Below are positions 1 through 6,091 of a DNA stretch of 8,094 nucleotides, piece after piece; position 1 is the stretch's first letter, and every line of letters starts with the position of its first letter. Made by a program: the position numbers and the translations under genes. The notes below the pieces were generated by a model. It was not told the DNA's origin. It was given only the letters and a program-made list of their open reading frames with translations, and did not search any database. The DNA is from Bordetella parapertussis (GTDB lineage Bacteria > Pseudomonadota > Gammaproteobacteria > Burkholderiales > Burkholderiaceae): NCBI GenBank assembly GCA_945901665.1, contig CAMDLJ010000102.1, positions 1 to 8,094 on the forward strand, given 5' to 3'.

Positions 1-587
1 TGCGCGGTGAGTACATTGACCTGGTGGCAACCACGCCCATGAATGATCACAAGCTGGCCTTTGAAATTGGTGTGGGTACGGGTGTGTTGTCTGCGCTGTT
101 GGTGAAACGGGGGGTCGAGCGTGTCGTTGCCACCGACTGTGACAGCCGAGCGCTGGCTTGCGCAAAAGAGAACATTGAGCGTCTGGGCTTTTCAGACAAG
201 GTCGAGCTTGTCCACACCGATCTATTTCCGGTTGGATTGGCACCATTGATCGTGTGCAATCCACCTTGGGTCCCCGCACGCCCCACATCACCCATCGAAC
301 GTGCCGTTTATGACGAGAACAGCAACATGCTGCGTGGCTTTTTATCGGGTCTGCGAGAGCACCTCACCTCAGAGGGTGAGGGTTGGTTGATCTTGTCTGA
401 CTTGGCAGAGCACCTGGGGCTTCGCTCACGCCAATCTTTGCTGCAGTGGATCGACGAGGGTGGACTTCAGGTCCTTGGGCGTCAAGACATACGCCCGCGG
501 CATGGCAAGGTTGAAGATACTGACGACCCTTTGCATTTGGCCCGAGTGGCAGAGGTCACCTCTTTGTGGCGCCTCGGGTCTAAATAA
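1..587 (+). CDS. Class I SAM-dependent methyltransferase, C-terminal part (5' end cut by window)
   Basis: The reading frame is open to the left edge (frame beginning at base 3), so the GTG at 24 is internal and the true start lies outside. About 194 residues are visible. They contain the SAM-binding glycine motif (EIGVGTGVLSALL), the acidic residue after strand 2 (VVATDCD) and an NPPW motif (CNPPWVPARP) of the kind HemK/PrmC and other N-methyltransferases use to hold a planar amide or amino group. This is therefore the catalytic Rossmann domain of a cytoplasmic protein or nucleic-acid N-methyltransferase. The C-terminal stretch ending LWRLGSK has no separate recognisable domain. The substrate cannot be read from this fragment. 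PrmC (glutamine methylation of release factors) is one option, but PrmC normally carries NPPY, so I leave it unnamed. TAA stop at 585-587. A hairpin with a short T run follows. Confidence 0.85.
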   Translation, partial: RGEYIDLVATTPMNDHKLAFEIGVGTGVLSALLVKRGVERVVATDCDSRALACAKENIERLGFSDKVELVHTDLFPVGLAPLIVCNPPWVPARPTSPIERAVYDENSNMLRGFLSGLREHLTSEGEGWLILSDLAEHLGLRSRQSLLQWIDEGGLQVLGRQDIRPRHGKVEDTDDPLHLARVAEVTSLWRLGSK

Positions 588-614
588 CTTGATGTGAGAT
601 TTAGAGTCAAGGCG

Positions 615-638
615 GGCTCACCAAAAGTGAAGCCTTTT
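615..638 (+). terminator. Weak intrinsic terminator after the methyltransferase
   Basis: GGCTCAC (615-621) can pair with GTGAAGCC (627-634) with one bulged A around a CAAAA loop, followed directly by TTTT (635-638). It lies 28 bases past the stop at 587 and before the next gene. The stem is 7 bp with a bulge and the T run is short, so termination may be partial. Confidence 0.45.
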
Positions 639-724
639 GAGATATATCGGGGGTTTTGTCTTTTCAGCGCGCATCTAATTTAATGGATATGCTTGCACTT
701 ATTTCAAAATCGGAAGTACGCCTG

Positions 725-1378
725 ATGGAAATCAATGCCGACTACAGCCAGAGGATAGTGATCAATCATCATGACTTACCGTGGATTTCAAGCCCCGAAT
801 CGGGGGTGGAAAGGCGCATGCTTGAGCGTCAGGGCGATGAGGTGGCAAAAGCAACATCCATCGTCCGCTATCAACCAGGATCCAAGTTTCGAATGCATGT
901 TCATGAGTGGGGTGAAGAGATATTGGTTTTAGATGGCATATTCAGCGATGAGACTGGAGATTATTCAGCAGGCTCATACATCATGAACCCGCCAGGATCT
1001 GCCCATGTGCCTTTCAGTGAATCTGGCTGCACACTCTTTGTGAAACTGCGACATCTTGGCCGTGATCAAACAGAGAAAGAAGTCATTGATACGAAAACAG
1101 CCGCTTGGCACCAAGGAATGGTGCCTGGCCTGACAGTCATGCCATTGATGCAACAGGGGCATGGATCTACTTTGGTTCGATGGGCTGCGCAAACGTATTT
1201 CAATCCTCACAGGCATTACGGCGGAGAGGAAATCTTTGTGATCGATGGCGTTTTTGAAGACGAACATGGCCGCTATCCAAAGGGTACTTGGATCAGAAGT
1301 CCTCACATGAGTTTGCACAAGCCTTTCAGCAAAGAGGGGTGCACTATTTTTGTTAAAACTGGACATCTGCATGGCTAA
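725..1378 (+). CDS. Two-domain cupin protein (ChrR-like cupin repeats)
   Basis: The 217-residue product is a tandem of two cupin barrels. Repeat 1 has the putative metal ligands H58, H60, E64 and H94; repeat 2 has H162, H164, E168 and H198. Both show spacing of 2, 4 and 30 residues, which is the spacing of the Zn ligands in the cupin domain of the anti-sigma factor ChrR (H141, H143, E147, H177 from memory). Each repeat also has the GxY...PPGSxH or GTW...SPHMSLH second motif and ends in GCT[LI]FVK. The N-terminal zinc anti-sigma domain of ChrR is absent, so this is a stand-alone sensor- or enzyme-like cupin, not an anti-sigma factor. I chose ATG 725 because GGAAG (712-716) lies 8 bases upstream and the family begins near MEINADYSQR. 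The frame is open back to a TTG at 656 (240 aa), which has no ribosome site. Substrate unknown; cytoplasmic. Confidence 0.85.
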   Translation: MEINADYSQRIVINHHDLPWISSPESGVERRMLERQGDEVAKATSIVRYQPGSKFRMHVHEWGEEILVLDGIFSDETGDYSAGSYIMNPPGSAHVPFSESGCTLFVKLRHLGRDQTEKEVIDTKTAAWHQGMVPGLTVMPLMQQGHGSTLVRWAAQTYFNPHRHYGGEEIFVIDGVFEDEHGRYPKGTWIRSPHMSLHKPFSKEGCTIFVKTGHLHG

Positions 1379-1440
1379 ATTGATGTACAAAAAATTGACG
1401 CCAATGAGCCCAGAAACATAAAAAATTCCACCGCGCAACA

Positions 1441-1992
1441 ATGAACATCAATCGCAGAAAAATCCTCAGCACCATTACCGCTCACGCGGTCGGTTGGACC
1501 GGATTGTCCTTGGCTAAGGAAATGACAATGGATTTTAGGAGCGTGCAAGAAGTTCGGTTCGGTCGAACGGTCAATGATGGTGTGATGGGCGGTGTATCGA
1601 TGTCGAGTTTGCGGCCCGATCCAGAGGGTGTGTTCTTTGAAGGTTCGGTGTCACTGGCGAACAATGGTGGGTTTGCTTCCATGCGCTTTCCAGCCAGTTT
1701 TCCACAGCAAACCAATTCATTGGAACTGGTTGTTCGGGGTGAAAGCAAACGATATAAATTCATATTGCGAACGGAAAAGGCATCTCAGCTTGTCTACGAG
1801 TCAGACTTCGTCGCATCAACTACTTGGCAATCGCACCGTTTCAAAGCCGAAGAATTCAAGTCAACCTTCCGAGGTCGGCTTGTGCAAGCGCCAACCCTGT
1901 CTTTTTTTGACGTCAGCGAAGTTGGAATACTGATCGCTGATAAACAAGAAGGAGATTTCCGTCTTCAGATCAGAACACTGAAAGCGTTATAG
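1441..1992 (+). CDS. CIA30-family (complex I intermediate-associated protein 30-like) protein
   Basis: The product is 183 residues if it starts at ATG 1441. Residues about 31-180 match the CIA30 / NDUFAF1-like beta-sandwich: the WxxVNDGVMGGVS-type signature appears as GRTVNDGVMGGVSMSS, followed by FEGSVSLANNGGFASMR and a C-terminal DVSEVGILIADKQEGDFRL strand pattern. In mitochondria CIA30 helps assemble complex I; bacterial members are galactose-binding-like proteins of unknown role, so no function is asserted. The first 25 residues (NRRKIL, then a mildly hydrophobic stretch to LSLA) resemble a twin-arginine export leader. An alternative start is ATG 1528, with AAGGA at 1516-1520 at good spacing, which would give a 154-aa cytoplasmic protein; ATG 1441 itself has no clear ribosome site. 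It follows the cupin gene by 62 bp on the same strand and may be co-transcribed with it. Confidence 0.8.
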   Translation: MNINRRKILSTITAHAVGWTGLSLAKEMTMDFRSVQEVRFGRTVNDGVMGGVSMSSLRPDPEGVFFEGSVSLANNGGFASMRFPASFPQQTNSLELVVRGESKRYKFILRTEKASQLVYESDFVASTTWQSHRFKAEEFKSTFRGRLVQAPTLSFFDVSEVGILIADKQEGDFRLQIRTLKAL

Positions 1993-2213
1993 CCAACGAG
2001 TGAAGCAGTTCCTGCCAGATAACCATCCCCATCACTCATGGGATGAGCCATATCTTGTTCACGGGAAATGATCAAGGAAGCTCTAGACGTGATGCCGAAA
2101 TTGGCCCAACTTCCTCGAATTCAGTGTTTTCTTTTTCAAATGCTTTGATCGGCGGTAATTTTTTCAATCGTCGACACGAAAGACAACCCCATGTCAAATC
2201 GCTGAGTAGCAGG
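1993..2213. other. Gap between convergent CIA30 and dehalogenase genes, no gene supported
   Basis: This 221-bp stretch separates two convergent stop codons. It contains a short inverted repeat, CATCCC (2024-2029) with GGGATG (2040-2045), without a following T run, and AT-rich tracts near 2127-2170. A 65-codon frame (2043-2240, +) runs through it and past the end of the dehalogenase, but it has low-complexity Ser/Asn-rich sequence, no ribosome site and no family resemblance. No clear terminator is seen for either gene. Confidence 0.5.
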
Positions 2214-2924
2214 TCAATATCCGTGCAATTCGGAATCTAGAGAACTCAAAACCGAATGGAGATCTGAGCCTGAAAAATGCGGTGGTGGTGTCAATGCTTC
2301 AAATGGCAAACCTTGTCGATTGACCCAATGTGTTGTGAACCCAAACCAAGTGGCTCCCAATGCATCCCATGCGTTGCTCGAGACAAACAATACCTCATCT
2401 TTGTTGACCGGAATGGTTTGTTGAACCAAACCATAACTCTCAGGAGATGTTTTAAACAGGCGAATTGAATCGACTGAAATCACATGGTCTAAAACATGTT
2501 CCATACCCGCGCTTTTCACGGCTGAAGTTAGCATATCCATGCTGCCGTTAGAGAGGATGGCTGTGGTCAGCCCCATGGTTTTGATCGTTTGAAGCACGGC
2601 CAAATTTTCAGCAAAGGGCGTGAGGTGCGCATATTGCTGCATCAATTTTTCAATTTGCCCAGATTGGCGTTCCAGTTGGAGTCGATCTAAAGTGTATTCC
2701 AATGACAGTCGTGTTAACTCCCAAAACGGGCGGAAGTATTGACTGCCAGATGCCCTGTGCGGATCAGACTGCGTGATCAGCCTCGTATATTCAATTTGTT
2801 TATCGCGCCACTTGAGGGCTATGTCTGCGCCCTTACCGGGATACAAGTCTTCCGCCAGAGCTTGAATAGAGTAAACATCAAACAATGTTCCGTAGGCATC
2901 AAAAATAACTGCTTTGATTTTCAA
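2214..2924 (-). CDS. Haloacid dehalogenase type II (L-2-haloacid dehalogenase-like HAD hydrolase)
   Basis: The 236-residue protein is of normal length for the family. It carries every residue of the L-2-haloacid dehalogenase active site at the expected spacing: nucleophile D9 in FDAYGT, Y11, T13, R40 in KWRDKQIEYT, S126-N127 in LSNGS, K158, Y164, and S182, N184, W186, D187 in SSNAWD. These correspond to D10, Y12, T14, R41, S118-N119, K151, Y157, S175, N177, W179 and D180 of the Pseudomonas L-DEX YL enzyme (recalled from memory). The expected reaction is hydrolysis of 2-haloalkanoates to 2-hydroxy acids by way of an aspartyl ester, in the cytoplasm. I chose the TTG at 2922-2924 because the family starts just before KAVIFDAYGT and GGGGGA lies 7 bases upstream. 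The frame is open further back to a TTG at 3032 (272 aa), but those 36 residues match nothing in the family. The physiological substrate may differ. Confidence 0.9.
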   Translation of the reverse strand: MKIKAVIFDAYGTLFDVYSIQALAEDLYPGKGADIALKWRDKQIEYTRLITQSDPHRASGSQYFRPFWELTRLSLEYTLDRLQLERQSGQIEKLMQQYAHLTPFAENLAVLQTIKTMGLTTAILSNGSMDMLTSAVKSAGMEHVLDHVISVDSIRLFKTSPESYGLVQQTIPVNKDEVLFVSSNAWDALGATWFGFTTHWVNRQGLPFEALTPPPHFSGSDLHSVLSSLDSELHGY

Positions 2925-3017
2925 GCGTATTTCCCCCAGGTTTTCGCATCTGTCAAACGGTTTGAGTTCATCAGATTCAGCATTTCTTATGGATAAAGTT
3001 TCATCTTCAAAGCTTGG

Positions 3018-3045
3018 ATGATGAATGTACAAAAAGATTCATCAT
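3018..3045. repeat. Perfect 9-bp inverted repeat upstream of the dehalogenase gene
   Basis: ATGATGAAT (3018-3026) and ATTCATCAT (3037-3045) are perfect reverse complements around a 10-base spacer, GTACAAAAAG. The repeat lies about 94 bases upstream of the preferred dehalogenase start at 2924. Neither strand has a T run after it, so it is more like a possible operator than a terminator. No regulator is encoded in the window. Confidence 0.45.
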
Positions 3046-3241
3046 GACTCACATCTTTCTGATTGGACATGCGGATACCCCATGAAAACCAGCCAAATGC
3101 CGAAAGGAAAAAACGATAGGCTCACCCGATGTCCGACAATCGCTGTGCAAGACGTCTTGTGTGGGTTGCACTTTCATGCGAGCACGACTGCGCAAAATAC
3201 TGCGACTCCATTTTTTCATAAAATTCAAAAAATAAGCTTCG

Positions 3242-3439
3242 TTATTTAGTGACTTTCACAATCGATGATGACTCATTAAGATCTGAATTTTCTGTGGATT
3301 TATGGATGAAATCTTCTTTCTCTTTTTTGATATCAGGAAAGCACATCTTTTCTCCATCCCATTTTTGACCGCACCAACAAACGCCATCGGCATTGATGAT
3401 GCATGTGCCAGTACCACAACATCTTGGATCGCTGCTCAT
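3242..3439 (-). CDS. Small six-cysteine protein at the end of the photolyase gene run
   Basis: This 65-residue protein has all six cysteines in its first 33 residues, in the pattern CC-x4-C-x7-C-x-C-x9-C (C7, C8, C13, C21, C23, C33), with conserved-looking glycines and tryptophans (CWCGQKWDGEKMC). The second half (from residue 37) is charged and Ser/Asn-rich, probably disordered. There is no signal peptide, so it should be cytoplasmic, and the cysteines suggest a metal site (Zn or Fe-S). It is not DUF2256, the short Cys protein often found beside photolyases, which has a C-P-x-C ... RPFxWRKKW pattern. Starts with ATG at 3437-3439, 30 bp after the DUF2805 stop and on the same strand, so probably co-transcribed with it; the ribosome site is weak. 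I do not recognise a named family. Confidence 0.7.
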   Translation of the reverse strand: MSSDPRCCGTGTCIINADGVCWCGQKWDGEKMCFPDIKKEKEDFIHKSTENSDLNESSSIVKVTK

Positions 3440-3469
3440 ATTAATTTCAATCTTATAAATAGGCTTGGT

Positions 3470-3760
3470 TTAACAATTTGAACGCCGGTGGTTGGCGATC
3501 ACATCATCGGAAAATCTCATTTCTGGGGAGCGCAGTGCACGGTGTTTGGTGACACGACCTTTCATTCTCTTTCGCCAAAGTTTGAAAGAGCCAGATTTGA
3601 GTTCTGTTCGCATCATTTTGATGACATCGGACTCACTGATTCCAATGCGTTCTCGGATAGTTTCAAATGTTGTCCTGTCTTCCCATGCCATTTGTATGGC
3701 AGCGGATATATCACCGTACGATAGCTTGCTTAAATTGTTTGAAGATTTTTTATAAGCCAT
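3470..3760 (-). CDS. DUF2805 / TIGR03643 family protein
   Basis: A 96-residue basic protein of usual family length. The core (AIQMAWEDRTTFETIRERIG, followed by ISESDVIKMMR and then SFKLWRKRMKGR) matches the uncharacterised TIGR03643 (DUF2805) family, whose genes are commonly found beside photolyase or cryptochrome genes. The DRTTFETIRERIGISESDVIKMMR segment (about 28-51) has the look of a helix-turn-helix (helix, GIS turn, helix) and the C-terminal part is rich in Arg/Lys, so nucleic-acid binding is possible but unproved. The ATG at 3758-3760 overlaps the TAA stop of the upstream photolyase by one base (TAATG), a sign of translational coupling. The true role is unknown. Confidence 0.88.
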   Translation of the reverse strand: MAYKKSSNNLSKLSYGDISAAIQMAWEDRTTFETIRERIGISESDVIKMMRTELKSGSFKLWRKRMKGRVTKHRALRSPEMRFSDDVIANHRRSNC

Positions 3761-5286
3761 TAAAAATTGAATCCAAGTTGCTGGTCAGAAATCAATTTAG
3801 CAGATTTGGACTTTGTTGGTTGACGAAGGGTTTTGCGCGAAGCATGTTTATCGACGACAGCTTCATTTAACATGCGCACCTCTTGTGTTTGGCGGCGCGC
3901 ATGAAGTTTATTTTTTGATTCTCTGAGGGCAAATGCCAGGTCAACGACAGGATTTGCTATCAAGGCATGGTCTGTCGCTCCTTTAGATGGTTGCAGTGTG
4001 GCAGGCATTTTCCAAGGCTCGAAAAGCCAAGGATCTGGAATCCTGCGCATGGCGGGTAACCAGCGCCGCACGAAAAAACCTTTGGGGTCGTGGTCTTGGG
4101 CTTGTTTGACGGGGTTGTAAACCCGAGTTGTATTGATTCCGGTTGTTCCAGATTGCATTTGCATCTGGCTCCAGTGAATCCCTGGTTCATAGTCTAAAAA
4201 TTGGGTTGCCAGCCATTCTCCTACGGGCCGCCAATGCAGCCACAGGGGATAAGCTGCAACGGATACCAGCATGGCCCGCATTCGAAAGTTAAGCCACCCG
4301 GTTTCTCGCAGCATCGAGACACAGGCGTCCACCATCGGCCATCCTGTGCGAGCTTCTCTTAATGCGTCAAAGTGGGCTTGGGTGAAGTCGTGTTCACGCA
4401 GGCCATCGTACCCGCGATGCATATTGCGCCATTCAATCTCAGGCTCGCTTTCTAACTTCTGAATGAAATGGCAATGCCAATAAAGGCGGCTAACAAATGC
4501 AGACAACCCAGAGCGATGTCGACTGGCCTGGTCTGGAATATGGTTGATTTGTTTTCGAGTTAATTGCACCACTTCCCGCATGCTGATACAACCGTAAGCC
4601 AAGTAAGCAGACAGGCGCGAGCAAGCATCCGGAGCTGAAAGCGGTGACGATATGCCACCACGATAACCAATGCTGCGAGCGTTTAAGAAACTGTGCAAAG
4701 TACTTAACGCATGCGAGCGCCCTCCAAGTTGTCGCAGCGGTGGGTTGTGGCGCAAACATTCTGGCGCCAGCATTGCGAAAGGTTTGGAATGGTCATTTCG
4801 CCAAAATGTCAATGCGCCAACTTCTTGAACAGGTGAGGACATGTGCCTTTCCCATTCTTTGTTCCATATATTTCGATTTTTAAGTCCCCGTACAACACCA
4901 AACTGTGCAAACTCATTCCAAGTTACGCCGTTTGCTTGACACCATGCAGCAACTTTCAGATCACGCGCATATGTGAAGCCATTGCCTGTTTCTTCATGAG
5001 AATAAATTTTTGTGAAAGGTGATTCTTGTTGTAACTGTGTGAATACATCTGTGGCTTCGCCAGTGAGTATTTCCATGCATCCACCTCGCGTGCGCAAAAA
5101 GGCATCAAGTTCATCCAAAGACTCACGAATAAACTCGAAATGCTGAAGCGCGCAATCTGCTTGTGCCCATAGTTTTGGTTCAACTATATAGATGCATCGC
5201 ACAGGCCCATTTTTGGATGCCATTGCAAGTGCAGCGTGATCTTGCCAGCGCAAGTCTCTTTTAAACCAAACTACGGCGTAGGTCAT
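3760..5286 (-). CDS. Cryptochrome/photolyase-family flavoprotein, atypical
   Basis: The 508-residue protein has the N-terminal alpha/beta antenna domain (from VVWFKRDLRWQDHAAL) and the helical FAD domain (about 215-425: RLSAYLAYGCIS, RTGWPMVDACVSMLRETGWL, FRMRAML, DYEPGIHWSQMQMQSGTTG, YNPVKQAQDHDPKG). Family members repair UV pyrimidine dimers with blue light or act as light receptors. By-eye alignment to E. coli PhrB gives W352 = W359, but H299 = W306 and M375 = W382, so two of the three electron-transfer Trps are missing. Substrate or FAD contacts also change: W270 = W277 is kept, while R267 = E274, H371 = N378 and M377 = W384. A basic tail of about 75 residues (435-508) ends DQQLGFNF. The gene follows the DUF2237 gene by 107 bp and is coupled to the DUF2805 gene. 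A TACAAT (minus strand, 5304-5299) could be a -10 box close to the start, but no good -35 is seen. Confidence 0.93.
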   Translation of the reverse strand: MTYAVVWFKRDLRWQDHAALAMASKNGPVRCIYIVEPKLWAQADCALQHFEFIRESLDELDAFLRTRGGCMEILTGEATDVFTQLQQESPFTKIYSHEETGNGFTYARDLKVAAWCQANGVTWNEFAQFGVVRGLKNRNIWNKEWERHMSSPVQEVGALTFWRNDHSKPFAMLAPECLRHNPPLRQLGGRSHALSTLHSFLNARSIGYRGGISSPLSAPDACSRLSAYLAYGCISMREVVQLTRKQINHIPDQASRHRSGLSAFVSRLYWHCHFIQKLESEPEIEWRNMHRGYDGLREHDFTQAHFDALREARTGWPMVDACVSMLRETGWLNFRMRAMLVSVAAYPLWLHWRPVGEWLATQFLDYEPGIHWSQMQMQSGTTGINTTRVYNPVKQAQDHDPKGFFVRRWLPAMRRIPDPWLFEPWKMPATLQPSKGATDHALIANPVVDLAFALRESKNKLHARRQTQEVRMLNEAVVDKHASRKTLRQPTKSKSAKLISDQQLGFNF

Positions 5287-5393
5287 ACATCGTTTTCAAT
5301 TGTATTTTCATGACATTCATTTGAGCACTACAAAGCTTAGACTCCATTTTGTCTTTCTTTGGGGATCTGAAAACCCAATGAAAGCTTGAGTTA

Positions 5394-5750
5394 TCAATTT
5401 TGAAGTTGCTCTAAAGTAACGTAGTCGAGTGCTCTTATGTGAGTGCTTTCAAGTAAAACCTTTGGGGCTACGCCTGCCGCATGAGCTTGACGCCATCTGA
5501 TGGCACACAAGCACCAGCGATCACCAGCTTTTAGCCCCTTAAATCGATAATCTTGCCTTGGGCTGATCAGGTCGTTGCCTTGTTTGAATGAATAATCTAA
5601 AAATTCTTGCGTCATAACTGCACAAATTACATGACTTCCTTGGTCGCTTTCGTTCGTGTTGCAGCACCCATCTCGAAAAAATCCGGTCAATGGCTCATAA
5701 GAGCAGGGGACCAGTGGCTTCCCTAGAACATTCAACGGGTCATTGTTCAT
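5394..5750 (-). CDS. DUF2237 family protein
   Basis: This 118-residue protein matches the DUF2237 family over its whole length: NVLGKPLVPCSYEPLTGFFR, then DGCCNTNESDQGSHVICAVM, TQEFLDYSFKQGNDL, GLKAGDRWCLCAIRW and ALDYVTLEQL. The family is of unknown function. Six cysteines are present (C16, C29, C30, C43, C80, C82), several in conserved motifs (DGCCNT, RWCLCAxRW), which could bind a metal or be redox-active. No signal peptide. ATG at 5748-5750 agrees with the usual N terminus; no strong ribosome site. It is the first clear gene of the minus-strand photolyase run and is co-directional with the photolyase 107 bp downstream, with no clear terminator between, so co-transcription is plausible. 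Confidence 0.9.
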   Translation of the reverse strand: MNNDPLNVLGKPLVPCSYEPLTGFFRDGCCNTNESDQGSHVICAVMTQEFLDYSFKQGNDLISPRQDYRFKGLKAGDRWCLCAIRWRQAHAAGVAPKVLLESTHIRALDYVTLEQLQN

Positions 5751-5810
5751 TGATTGACTTTGGGGTTCATGTAATCAGGCGCGGTGATACCGATTCTGAC
5801 TGAGAGCATA

Positions 5811-6011
5811 TCAAAATTCTATTGGCTGACAGAAATGGATTTCTTGGCCCGCGGCCAGTTGAGCAAAGCTGCCTTGATCAATATATGGCGTGTTGTTTTT
5901 AAACTCACTCCTTTCATTTTGGACATGGGGCTGCTTAATGATTGCCAGTCCCATCTGGCCAGGCAAAAATGCTTGGCTGAGCCAACGCCCGCCAATGCTG
6001 GTGGCAGCCAT
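5811..6011 (-). CDS. Possible small ORF (66 aa) upstream of the DUF2237 gene, unrecognised
   Basis: ATG at 6009-6011 to TGA at 5811-5813 gives a 66-residue protein with balanced composition (MAATSIGGRWLSQAFLPGQM near the start, AAGQEIHFCQPIEF at the end). It lies 60 bp upstream of the DUF2237 start on the same strand and occupies most of the 341-bp gap between the DUF2237 and FKBP genes. Against it: no ribosome site is seen before the ATG, two other minus-strand frames are also open here, and I do not recognise the family. It could be a real small gene, or a remnant of a decayed one. Otherwise the gap shows nothing I can support. Confidence 0.3.
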   Translation of the reverse strand: MAATSIGGRWLSQAFLPGQMGLAIIKQPHVQNERSEFKNNTPYIDQGSFAQLAAGQEIHFCQPIEF

Positions 6012-6091
6012 CTTGTGGGATCTGTACTTGAAATGTGTCCGCCATCATCAGGTGGATGCTGCACGTGTAAAAATATACGCACTTCATATTT

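Noticed and set aside
974..1441. 155-codon minus-strand frame
   Set aside because: Antisense to the well-supported two-cupin gene; no motif in its own translation.
2043..2240. 65-codon plus-strand frame after the CIA30 gene
   Set aside because: Ser/Asn-rich, no ribosome site, runs into the end of the dehalogenase gene on the other strand, no family resemblance.
3025..3249. 74-codon plus-strand frame between the dehalogenase and six-Cys genes
   Set aside because: Starts inside the inverted repeat, no ribosome site and no recognisable sequence; better read as intergenic DNA.
3242..3439. Calling the six-cysteine protein DUF2256
   Set aside because: The DUF2256 Cys and WRKKW pattern is absent; only size and neighbourhood agree.
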